Positions 1 to 6,410 of a stretch of DNA of 7,283 nucleotides are shown in pieces. Source of the stretch: Methanoregula sp. Lineage in GTDB: Archaea; Halobacteriota; Methanomicrobia; Methanomicrobiales; Methanospirillaceae. The first letter of the stretch is position 1, and each line of letters opens with the position of its first letter. The DNA lies in contig PMKW01000162.1 in assembly GCA_003157895.1 (NCBI GenBank), positions 1 to 7,283 of the forward strand, in the 5' to 3' direction. A model generated the notes under the pieces. That model did no database searches. It was given only the letters and a program-made list of their open reading frames with translations, and was not told the origin of the DNA. The position numbers were made by a program, and so were the translations under genes.

Positions 1-863
1 ATCTTTTCAATATCGTCTTCCCGGACTGATTTCATTGTCCCATCCTTGAGATCAATAGCCTGGAGATGGTGGGACTCCACTCGCTGGACTTCATAGTACC
101 GGTTTCTGCTTTTAACAACATCATTTTTCTGGAACCGCGGAAGCCTGACGGAATAGGTGATCCGGAAGAGCTGCCTGCCATTTTTTTCCCCGACCAGCTT
201 CGGGTGTGTCGTGTATCGGCCGCCCAGCTGGGCAATGATTCCCTGCGAAATGAGCAACCCGATATGCTGCGACCCGATGATGATATCGAGACCGTCATGG
301 ATCTCGTTCATGTCCGAGATAAACGAGAGCCGTTCCCCCCCGGACTGTAGGGTATCCTCGACCTGCCGGGCAATTGAGGCTGATGTCTGGATCTCAAAGG
401 TGCTGGGAGTCCGTCCTTCAGCCCGCACCTGCACGACCCCTTCATAATAACTCCCGCTGATCCGGTTACAGCGATCGCACTGCTCCTTGTGCCAGAGGAT
501 CTCCACCGTGCAGGTCCCTTCAACGGGTTTGTTATACAGGATTCCCCGGAGGACAAGGGCGGCATGCGACCGGTTCAGGGTAAGGTCCCTGACAGAAACC
601 TCGATGGAGGGTTTTTTCACATCCGAATGGAAATGCACTGCGGATTTTGCGATTTCAGGCCCGAGATCGGAACGTTCGGCAACAGAATCCGTCCAGGTAT
701 TCACTACCTTTATTGCGCCGCAGCTGGGGCAGTTGGTGCTCTGGACGCGCTTGTCGCACGTGAACCAGGGGGTACTGCCGATCCTGCACTGGCTGCATAA
801 GCCGTCAGTTTCCGAGGGGTTCCCGCATTTCGGGCAGAAATTTCCTACAATATCCTTTTTCAT
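1..863 (-). CDS. nmd3: NMD3-family ribosome-associated protein, 3' end cut off by window edge
   Basis: This is the archaeal member of the NMD3 family. Eukaryotic NMD3 is the export and maturation adaptor of the large ribosomal subunit; archaea have no nucleus, so a role in large-subunit assembly or quality control is presumed. The visible 287 codons read from ATG at 863 without a stop to the left edge; family members are usually somewhat longer, so the C-terminus is missing. The N-terminus carries the paired zinc-binding CxxC motifs: C10/C13, C23/C26, C36, C45/C48 and the later C129/C132 (QCDRC), followed by the diagnostic YYEGVVQVR stretch (139-147). Further family signatures are GLDIIIGSQH (191-200), the KLVGEKNGR loop (222-230) and VRLP (239-242). 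The start codon overlaps the TGA of the DUF424 gene as ATGA, and no good Shine-Dalgarno precedes it, so translational coupling is likely. Family identification is firm; the cellular role is inferred. Confidence 0.93.
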   Translation of the reverse strand, partial: MKKDIVGNFCPKCGNPSETDGLCSQCRIGSTPWFTCDKRVQSTNCPSCGAIKVVNTWTDSVAERSDLGPEIAKSAVHFHSDVKKPSIEVSVRDLTLNRSHAALVLRGILYNKPVEGTCTVEILWHKEQCDRCNRISGSYYEGVVQVRAEGRTPSTFEIQTSASIARQVEDTLQSGGERLSFISDMNEIHDGLDIIIGSQHIGLLISQGIIAQLGGRYTTHPKLVGEKNGRQLFRITYSVRLPRFQKNDVVKSRNRYYEVQRVESHHLQAIDLKDGTMKSVREDDIEK

Positions 864-1153
864 AGCTGGTAGATCTGTGCGTGAGGCACTTTTCCAATCA
901 TCATACATTCGGACTTTGTCAGAAGTCCCATCCCGATGGCGAGGTTTACCGAGCGCTCCCCGATGAGGTTGATGTTGCCCGCATTTTTCAGCGCATTGCG
1001 AACCTCATCCTCCGTTGCGGGGGTATTGCCGTAAAACGAATCCGTAATGGTTATCGTGAGTTTTTCATGGCATATCGTCGTGTTCAGCAGTTCCCGGTCA
1101 CAGACTGCAACAATATCCCCCGTGTCCCGCGAGCGATGGACCTTTAAAAACAT
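860..1153 (-). CDS. DUF424 family small archaeal protein
   Basis: This 97-residue protein belongs to the archaeal DUF424 family, whose members have about this length and no established biochemical function. Recognisable family features are the N-terminal FLKVHR start (2-7), VAVCD (15-19), the SFYG turn (39-42), the NLIGERSV core (62-69) and the C-terminal IGKVPHAQIY (86-95). No membrane segment, signal peptide or metal-binding cysteine pattern is seen (only C18, C28 and C83), so it is probably a soluble cytoplasmic protein. It is the first gene of a two-gene unit with NMD3, sharing an ATGA stop/start overlap, which suggests a link to ribosome biogenesis or translation (inference from context only). 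No Shine-Dalgarno lies upstream of the ATG, and a T/A-rich TATA-like element sits about 26 nt before it, so the mRNA may be leaderless. Confidence 0.9.
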   Translation of the reverse strand: MFLKVHRSRDTGDIVAVCDRELLNTTICHEKLTITITDSFYGNTPATEDEVRNALKNAGNINLIGERSVNLAIGMGLLTKSECMMIGKVPHAQIYQL

Positions 1154-1175
1154 TGTTTATGCATTGGCGGGAAGG

Positions 1176-1185
1176 AATTAAAAAA
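1176..1185 (-). promoter_or_regulatory. Probable TATA element of the DUF424-nmd3 unit
   Basis: On the minus strand the 38-bp gap between the thioredoxin-like gene and the DUF424 gene contains TTTTTTAATT. Its centre lies about 26 nt upstream of the DUF424 ATG (1153), which is the usual archaeal TATA-to-start-site distance, so transcription would begin at or next to the ATG. The absence of a Shine-Dalgarno before this ATG fits a leaderless message. The T6 run could also serve as an oligo-T terminator for the upstream gene, whose stop is at 1192-1194. No transcript data support either reading. Confidence 0.45.
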
Positions 1186-1191
1186 GGTAGG

Positions 1192-1980
1192 TTATCCACA
1201 TCCGCCGCTTGTTGCAGTGGAAGCAGATGAGAGCACCGTACTGCATTCTGCCGGTACTGTCTCGAAACTGTTACAGATTGCCTGTTTGTATGCATCTGGT
1301 GTCCGGGCACCTGAATACAGGACACCGTTGATAAACAGCATCGGCGATGCTGTTGCACCGTCTTTACCTGCTGCGGTTTCATCGGCTTTCAGCAGGGTGA
1401 TGCCTTCAGTACCTGTTGCGCAGGTATCGATCTTCGCACTGTCAAGAGAGAGGGTTGCCGTGGTGTTTTTCTGACAGGATTCCAGGACAGTTGCATTGTG
1501 CCATAACGGATAACACTGCTCATCGAATATTTTAATATACGACCAGAACTGGTCGGGATAATACTTGTTGATACAGATCTGACGGAGGTCTTCATTTGCT
1601 TCGGCGGGGCCATGCAGCGAGTCAACAGAATCGGCCGTAGTACCGCTTATGGTCGTGATATACCGTATCCGGATATCCGCTTTTGATTTGAGGAGATCGA
1701 CAACAGGGCCCATACCCGTTTCTGCCTGGGTACCGTAGGGACAGAATGACATGACATACAAGTCAGCCGTTGGCCGTGCCGATTTTACCGGGACCTTGGT
1801 TGTCTGCGGGGTTACCTGAGGGGTTACCTTCGGAGTAACCTGCGGGGTTGCCTGAGGGGTTGGCTGCATCATGCATATTGCAAGAAGAGCCACGAGTATG
1901 ATCACGATACCGACGATTACGGCAATCATGCCTTTCGAAAAAAAAACAGTATCTGGTTCGGGTTTTGTTTTCGGTGTCAT
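1192..1980 (-). CDS. Membrane-anchored extracytoplasmic thioredoxin-fold protein with a CPYG motif
   Basis: The 262-residue protein has a short Lys-containing N-terminus, one hydrophobic helix (about 17-37) and a Pro/Thr-rich spacer (39-70). A thioredoxin-like domain follows, beginning with the strand DLYVMSFCPYG (73-83). The redox site reads C80-P-Y-G83, so the second cysteine of a classic CxxC is absent. S212-P213 before MLFINGVLYSG looks like the cis-proline loop typical of thioredoxin folds. Further cysteines (C136, C156, C169, C187, C236, C246) could form structural disulfides, and the protein ends in a Ser/Thr-rich tail SGGCG with C261. The topology suggests the domain faces outward, acting as a thiol oxidoreductase or isomerase, or as a redox-inactive binding domain; no substrate can be named. 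An AGGG at 1987-1990, 6 nt before the ATG, may be the ribosome site. It follows the acs operon on the same strand after 76 bp but probably has its own promoter. Fold assignment is fairly sure; function is not. Confidence 0.82.
   Translation of the reverse strand: MTPKTKPEPDTVFFSKGMIAVIVGIVIILVALLAICMMQPTPQATPQVTPKVTPQVTPQTTKVPVKSARPTADLYVMSFCPYGTQAETGMGPVVDLLKSKADIRIRYITTISGTTADSVDSLHGPAEANEDLRQICINKYYPDQFWSYIKIFDEQCYPLWHNATVLESCQKNTTATLSLDSAKIDTCATGTEGITLLKADETAAGKDGATASPMLFINGVLYSGARTPDAYKQAICNSFETVPAECSTVLSSASTATSGGCG
1801..1860 (-). repeat. Five tandem 12-bp repeats encoding TPQ(A/V) units
   Basis: Inside the linker of the thioredoxin-like gene there are five consecutive 12-bp units of the form AC(C/T)-CC(T/G)-(C/A)AG-G(C/T)(A/T), the last one degenerate. 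They encode TPQA, TPQV, TPKV, TPQV and TPQT (residues 41-60). This is the spacer between the membrane helix and the outward-facing domain. Such Pro/Thr spacers are extended and, in archaea, are often glycosylated (general knowledge, not shown here). Unit number could vary between strains by slippage. Confidence 0.85.
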
Positions 1981-2000
1981 TATAATCCCTGTACAATATC

Positions 2001-2030
2001 AAAAAGACCGGCATAAAATAAGATCGGTCT
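2001..2030 (-). terminator. Hairpin plus T-run after acsC
   Basis: On the minus strand, 27 nt after the acsC stop, a perfect 6-bp inverted repeat (AGACCG at 2030-2025 and CGGTCT at 2010-2005) encloses a 14-nt AT-rich loop and runs directly into TTTTT (2005-2001). The placement fits a terminator for the acsBDC transcript; archaea mainly need the T-run, the stem being optional. The loop itself holds a TATA-like sequence, so the palindrome could instead be an operator of the next gene. Confidence 0.5.
2013..2022 (-). promoter_or_regulatory. TATA-like element for the thioredoxin-like gene, inside the hairpin loop
   Basis: The minus strand reads CTTATTTTAT here. Counting about 25 nt downstream puts a start site near 1992, giving a leader of about 11 nt that would still contain the AGGG at 1987-1990 before the ATG at 1980. 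It is the only good AT-rich box at a sensible distance in this gap. No clear BRE adjoins it. Confidence 0.4.
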
Positions 2031-2056
2031 GATTTTCGCTGATTCAGGATATAAGT

Positions 2057-3400
2057 TCAGCCCTGATTCTTCCATTCTTCATGCAGGAATTCCCCAATCT
2101 CTGCTGCGTCCCGGGGGCCGACAAGGACTTTCCAGCCGGTGGCTTCTTCAATCCTGCCGGAGAGGGGCGATGCATAGCCCGGGATGATCAGTTTCCGGTG
2201 CGTTACTTCACTTTCCACACCAAATTTTTTCAGGGAGTCACGGACAAGAGTTTCGCTGAGTTTACCTGCGGCAACGGCCGTGAGCACGGAAAGCCCTTCG
2301 GTGTCTACGATCAGCATGAAACAGGGAACCCGGCTCGACTCAAGGTATCCCTGGAGCGTGAAGAACGTGAGCGAGAAGTTCACCGTCATCAGGACGGGTG
2401 CGTCCTTTCCGGGATTGCCAACACGATAGAGGCCGGGGTTCATCTGGATCGGTTTCTGGGGATCGGTATAGATGTTCTGGCGGAGCGTCAGGGAAGCTTT
2501 CGCAGGTCCCGGCATGAGCGGGGAGGTGACGATGACAGACGCATACTTCACGATTCCCAGCACCATTGCTGCGTCCTGCAGCCCGGTTAAGGAAGCATCG
2601 AGATAGACTGGATACCCGAGCTCCGGAACCGATCGGGTGATCGCAAGCTGCCGTATCTGAGTGGACCGGCTGATGAAGGCCCCCAGATTCTCCGGTGCAG
2701 GGTCAAGCATAAGATCCTGCACGCCTCCTGCCGTGCAGTCTTTCACCAGCTGGATAAGCCCGTCCATGGTTGCCGCCCGGATAACCAGCGGGCACCCGTG
2801 TTTTTTCGCCAGCGCACACATCTCCCGGTAATTTTCGCCGGTGGCGGCATGGAGGAGCGGACGGTAGGAGCCGCAGTGGACAAGGGCTGCCGAGAGGGCG
2901 GCAGGATCCTTTGCAATAAGTACCGGGGGAAGGTGCGCCTGCTGCTGCTCGACTGCAGCAACGGTTTTTGCAAAGATCTCCGCAGAACCGCTGGTATTCT
3001 CAATGGCAATACCATTGAAACGGAGATCGGTTCCAACGCGGGTGAAGGTCTCGTCCCGCACCCGCCTTGTGACAGCTGCGATTTCATCGGAGGTCTGCGC
3101 ATCGCTGACCCGGAAGACGATGCCGGGCGGGTGGTAGAAGGTCTTCTCGTGCCGGTACAGGACCGTCTCTTCCCCTACCTTGAAGAACCGCTCGCCAACC
3201 CCCACTCTCACGAGCCGGATCGGCGGCCGGGTGGTGGCGCCAAGTATTGACTTTGCCTGGTCGTCGAGATACGGGCACAGGTCCACATCGGCTTTTCCGC
3301 CGGCCAGTTTCATGGCGAACGTGAGACAGGTAGGGTCCCCGCACTCCTTGCAGTTCTTCTTCGGCAGGAGTTTGTAGATATCGAGCGCCTTGAGGGCCAT
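2057..3400 (-). CDS. acsC: Corrinoid/iron-sulfur protein large subunit (AcsC / CdhE, gamma subunit)
   Basis: This is the large subunit of the corrinoid iron-sulfur protein, which carries a methyl group on cobalt and hands it to the A-cluster of acetyl-CoA synthase. At 447 residues it is the normal size. The N-terminal domain has C17-x2-C20-x4-C25-x16-C42, which binds the [4Fe-4S] cluster that reductively reactivates Co(II). A TIM-barrel-like middle follows (about 60-310). The C-terminal corrinoid-binding domain contains MTVNFSLTFFTLQGYLESS (338-356), DTEGLSVLTAVAAGKL (366-381), LIIPGYASPLSG (404-415) and VGPRDA (427-432). The gene starts one nucleotide after the acsD stop. A GGGGTG at 3413-3408, 7 nt before the ATG and inside the acsD end, is a good Shine-Dalgarno and fixes the start. 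It is the last gene of the operon. The partner is AcsD; the product is cytoplasmic and oxygen-sensitive by family. Confidence 0.96.
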   Translation of the reverse strand: MALKALDIYKLLPKKNCKECGDPTCLTFAMKLAGGKADVDLCPYLDDQAKSILGATTRPPIRLVRVGVGERFFKVGEETVLYRHEKTFYHPPGIVFRVSDAQTSDEIAAVTRRVRDETFTRVGTDLRFNGIAIENTSGSAEIFAKTVAAVEQQQAHLPPVLIAKDPAALSAALVHCGSYRPLLHAATGENYREMCALAKKHGCPLVIRAATMDGLIQLVKDCTAGGVQDLMLDPAPENLGAFISRSTQIRQLAITRSVPELGYPVYLDASLTGLQDAAMVLGIVKYASVIVTSPLMPGPAKASLTLRQNIYTDPQKPIQMNPGLYRVGNPGKDAPVLMTVNFSLTFFTLQGYLESSRVPCFMLIVDTEGLSVLTAVAAGKLSETLVRDSLKKFGVESEVTHRKLIIPGYASPLSGRIEEATGWKVLVGPRDAAEIGEFLHEEWKNQG

Positions 3401-3401
3401 C

Positions 3402-4358
3402 TTACTGCACCCCTGCAGGACCCGACCGGGTTTTCATGCTGGCAAACGCCTGACGGAGCATGCCAATCGTTTTCGGGTGCCGGACACAGATGATCTCGGC
3501 TCCTGCCGCTGCTGCGGCGGTGCCGGTATAAAACTCCCAGCTGACGGCAATCGCATCCTGCATTGCGGGATCCGCTTCCCGGACTTCCTTGATGTTCAGG
3601 CTGTCGGCTGCCGAACAGATGATAGGCATTGCAAGATCCGGATCTCCCTTGAGGGCCGCAAACCGGATCCGTTCCATAGCGGAATAGGAATACTCGAACC
3701 CGTACCCGAGGGCTCCGGTATAGGGATCGATGATGATATGATCGCGGGGGACGCCGATCTCCTTCAGGAGGATATTGAGCTGTTTTGCGAGGTTGACATC
3801 AATGGGCGACTGGGCGATGAGCGAATGATTATAAGCGAGCGCTGCGGCAGCAATGCTCCGGTAGCGGCTCGCCTCGGCAGTGCCGAGGAGAAGCCGTTCC
3901 CCCTGGCCGCTCTCCCCGCACCGCTGGAACACCTCGCTGTCGATCTTCGGCTCATTACTCCCTTCGATGATCAGGGGCAGGCTGCTCGCAGACAGGACGG
4001 TCTCCACGGTTTTTCCCACGGCAGGAATGTCGGAAAAATCTCTCTGCCGGGTACTGTTCAAGTGCAACCGGATGAGGTCCGCCTGGTATGTGGTGTCTGC
4101 GGTTTTTGTCCATGCCGCAAGATCGTTTACGAGATCCCCGCAGTAGTTCCGTACAATCGGGGACCAGGGCAGGGGATAGTCACACACTTCAAACGCGATG
4201 AGCGGGGAGGGAGATGATGTTTCTTTTTCCATGAAGGGCAGGGTGGTGCCACCTCCGATCCGGTAGGAGATGCGGCGCGTCCCCCCTTCGGTTTTCGTTG
4301 CCCCAAGGGTGACTTCCCCGATCGAGCCGGACCAGCCGAATTGTGCGTCAGCTACCAT
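3402..4358 (-). CDS. acsD: Corrinoid/iron-sulfur protein small subunit (AcsD / CdhD, delta subunit), bacterial-type length
   Basis: This is the small subunit of the corrinoid iron-sulfur protein, a TIM-barrel protein that pairs with AcsC and helps hold the cobalamin during methyl transfer. Identifying stretches are VTLGATKTEGGTR (16-28), the GG-TTLPF strand (36-42), SPIDVNLAKQLNILL (184-198), IIDPYTGALGYGFEYSYSAM (209-228) followed by ERIR, and AEIICVRHP (287-295). The 318 residues match bacterial AcsD (about 320), whereas archaeal CdhD is usually around 400 or more. The LGATK-x-GGTR segment near the N-terminus also resembles Moorella AcsD as I recall it. The ATG at 4358 lies 7 nt after the acsB stop; the Shine-Dalgarno is weak (GGTGTGAT overlapping the acsB stop), so coupling to acsB translation is likely. 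The family call is firm; the bacterial affinity is inferred from length and motif comparison from memory. Confidence 0.95.
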   Translation of the reverse strand: MVADAQFGWSGSIGEVTLGATKTEGGTRRISYRIGGGTTLPFMEKETSSPSPLIAFEVCDYPLPWSPIVRNYCGDLVNDLAAWTKTADTTYQADLIRLHLNSTRQRDFSDIPAVGKTVETVLSASSLPLIIEGSNEPKIDSEVFQRCGESGQGERLLLGTAEASRYRSIAAAALAYNHSLIAQSPIDVNLAKQLNILLKEIGVPRDHIIIDPYTGALGYGFEYSYSAMERIRFAALKGDPDLAMPIICSAADSLNIKEVREADPAMQDAIAVSWEFYTGTAAAAAGAEIICVRHPKTIGMLRQAFASMKTRSGPAGVQ

Positions 4359-4365
4359 GGCTCCA

Positions 4366-6396
4366 TCACACCAGGGGTTTCATGGCGAGCGCCGGGTGAC
4401 CAACCTTTTCCAGGTAGACCATCAGTTCTTCAATGGTCGTTGCTTTCGTCTCGTCCGCAATCTTGTCGAAGAAATTCCCCAGTCCCTTCCCGACAAGTTT
4501 CTGCACGAGCCGGTTTTTCAGCTCGTCTTTTAACTGGGATGGTATCCAGACAAGGCGTTCGATACCCCCCTCGCCCTGCAGGAAGCGATCGGACAGGATA
4601 TAATTTTTCGAGATTCCGGCAAACCCGGGGGTCTGTGCCCCCCCGCCGATCGTCCCGGCCAGCGTTGAAAATGACATCCCCGACGGGGTCAGACCCTTGA
4701 ACTCGCGGTTGACGACCATGATCCCGTTTACTTCCGGCAACATGAGCGCGATCGCTTCGAAACAGCCGCAGCAGGTCATGGGATATTCCATAACGGAGTA
4801 GAGTGAGCACCGGTCGATCTCACCATGGCTTGCCTTCCGGACGAACCGGTTCACGCCATCGAACTCCCCGTTCTGGGCATTGAGCACCGCACCTTTCTCA
4901 ACCGGCTGGTTTGCACCGGACGGCGATATCTCGTACGCAATCTTCCCGTCAAGCCAGCTGATGGCCCCGCACAAAGCCGGCCGCTCCGGCGTGATCACGC
5001 AGACATGGTTGGGGGCAAAGGTCTGGCAGAGCGTGCAGGAGTAATAGGTGTTCACATCATTGTCCCGCATCCCCTTGATGCGGGCATCACGTTCGTCGTA
5101 GATCCGCTCGGCCTCGGCTCTTGCACTGGCAACTTTTGCCGGATCGGTGATCAGGGTGACCGAAACTGCATCAAGAAGCTGGGGGAAGTCCATGCGGAAC
5201 TTGCTCGCCAATAGTTTGCCCAGGTGCTCGATCTTCACCCCTTTTGCAACGGCCTCTTTCGAGAGACGGACCCAGATGAGGTCCCGCTGGGCAACATGCC
5301 ATGAGCCTTCCCCGTAATTGACAAAGTTATGGATCCTCCGCTCCAGCACCGGCTCGTAGTCCTTCTTCATCGTTTTCCCGGCAACCTCAATGACGATGCC
5401 GAGGGGGTTTGCCGACCCCTCCTTCATCGAATCGATCTCCGGCCCAATGACCTTAACCTGCCCGTCCTTTACCTCATCCGCAGGACGCATCCGGAGCAAC
5501 TCGAACGCAGTGGACCTGCCGCCGCCAAACTCCACATACATCTCCTCTTTCCTGATGCTCTTCCCCTCAAATGCCGGAGAGCATCCCATCGGTATGGGGA
5601 TGGCAGTGACGTTGACCCGGATGCCTTTTTCTTCCATTCCTTTCCTGACGATCGTGTCTGCCTCCGCGGGTATCCATGCCCCGCCGCTGTAGTCGCCGAG
5701 AGAAAGGATGGGAAACCCGAGAACCCGCATGCCATCCACAAGGGCGATCTCGTCATCGGAAAGACCGGGGAATACGATGACGATCGCTTTTGCCCGCTCA
5801 GCGGCATAGGCCAGGAGCCGGCTGGCATCACCGGGAGTCACCCCGCCAAACATCATGGCAACGCGGGCGATGATATCCACAAAATGAATGCCATAGGCCG
5901 GTGTGGAGCCAAGAGGAATAAGACGGTATTCGAGACCCAGCTTCACGCCATTATCTGACAGGATGGGAATGACCGGGCCGGCAAGGAAGGTGAGCATGTA
6001 TTTTTCCTGCAGTTCCCGGCAGATGGCGGCAGCTGCTCCGGGACTGTCGGGTGTTCCGATCACAAGGGCAAGACCAAGGATACTCCCGTCGACAAGGGAA
6101 TACCCGAGCTTACGGATGATCGTGTCGCCAATGAATCCCGTGTACGGGGCATTTTCCTTTCCCGATGTTGCGGTCTTTTCCGCAAGGAGACATTCCGAGG
6201 CAACGATCGGGTTGTTGCCGGTTTTTGAAAAAACGTCCCGGGCGGTATTCAGGTCGTGCACAGCGATCCCGGTCAGTGCAAACGATATGGGCAGGTGGTA
6301 TGCCGTGTCTTCGTAGGCAAAGGTTTTCCTGATTGCCGGAAGGGTATCTTTTAAGTGCTCTTCACCACGTTTTTTTGCCAGATCAACGTCGGTCAT
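4366..6396 (-). CDS. acsB: Acetyl-CoA synthase, full-length bacterial-type (AcsB; catalytic counterpart of CdhC)
   Basis: The enzyme joins CO, a methyl group from the corrinoid protein and CoA into acetyl-CoA (reversible). From the 6396 start it has 676 residues. The A-cluster ligands are all present: C454, C457, C466 and C476 for the [4Fe-4S] cube (SCTLCQTFAPNHVC motif) and C543-G-C545 for the distal nickel, each offset by exactly 52 from Moorella C506/509/518/528/595/597. The C-terminal half also has GMSFSTLAGTIGGGAQTPGF. Residues about 25-265 form the N-terminal domain (YTGFIGD 86-92, AMMFGGVTPG 180-189) that in bacteria docks on CO dehydrogenase and shapes the CO tunnel; ordinary archaeal CdhC (about 470 residues) lacks it. 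In-frame ATGs also occur at 6417, 6414 and 6405. I chose 6396 because GAGGGATGAT lies 4 nt before it and the others lack a site. It is first in acsB-acsD-acsC. Confidence 0.96.
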   Translation of the reverse strand: MTDVDLAKKRGEEHLKDTLPAIRKTFAYEDTAYHLPISFALTGIAVHDLNTARDVFSKTGNNPIVASECLLAEKTATSGKENAPYTGFIGDTIIRKLGYSLVDGSILGLALVIGTPDSPGAAAAICRELQEKYMLTFLAGPVIPILSDNGVKLGLEYRLIPLGSTPAYGIHFVDIIARVAMMFGGVTPGDASRLLAYAAERAKAIVIVFPGLSDDEIALVDGMRVLGFPILSLGDYSGGAWIPAEADTIVRKGMEEKGIRVNVTAIPIPMGCSPAFEGKSIRKEEMYVEFGGGRSTAFELLRMRPADEVKDGQVKVIGPEIDSMKEGSANPLGIVIEVAGKTMKKDYEPVLERRIHNFVNYGEGSWHVAQRDLIWVRLSKEAVAKGVKIEHLGKLLASKFRMDFPQLLDAVSVTLITDPAKVASARAEAERIYDERDARIKGMRDNDVNTYYSCTLCQTFAPNHVCVITPERPALCGAISWLDGKIAYEISPSGANQPVEKGAVLNAQNGEFDGVNRFVRKASHGEIDRCSLYSVMEYPMTCCGCFEAIALMLPEVNGIMVVNREFKGLTPSGMSFSTLAGTIGGGAQTPGFAGISKNYILSDRFLQGEGGIERLVWIPSQLKDELKNRLVQKLVGKGLGNFFDKIADETKATTIEELMVYLEKVGHPALAMKPLV

Positions 6397-6400
6397 ACGT

Positions 6401-6410
6401 ATCATCCCTC
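6401..6410 (-). promoter_or_regulatory. Ribosome binding site deciding the acsB start
   Basis: The minus strand reads GAGGGATGAT ending 4 nt before the ATG at 6396, resembling the archaeal GGAGGTGATC complement of the 16S tail. The three upstream in-frame ATGs (6417, 6414, 6405) have no such site at usable spacing. This favours the shorter protein beginning MTDVDLAKK. Confidence 0.55.

Noticed and set aside
487..966. 159-codon plus-strand frame near the left end
   Set aside because: It overlaps the nmd3 start and the DUF424 end on the opposite strand, both of which are recognised conserved genes; the translation has no recognisable features.
1867..1881. Possible lipobox LLAIC at residues 32-36 of the thioredoxin-like protein
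   Set aside because: The residue before the cysteine is Ile rather than Gly, Ala or Ser, and the helix has no break there, so a simple membrane anchor is more likely than a lipoprotein.
2081..2590. 169-codon plus-strand frame opposite the acsC end
   Set aside because: It is antisense to the corrinoid-binding domain of acsC and shows no protein-like features.
3390..4217. 275-codon open frame on the plus strand opposite acsD
   Set aside because: It lies wholly antisense to acsD, which has clear family motifs. Its translation looks compositionally biased with no recognisable domain, so it is a by-product of the GC-rich codon use of acsD.
5329..5958. 209-codon open frame on the plus strand opposite acsB
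   Set aside because: It is antisense to the conserved acsB N-terminal region, with no family resemblance and no ribosome site of note.
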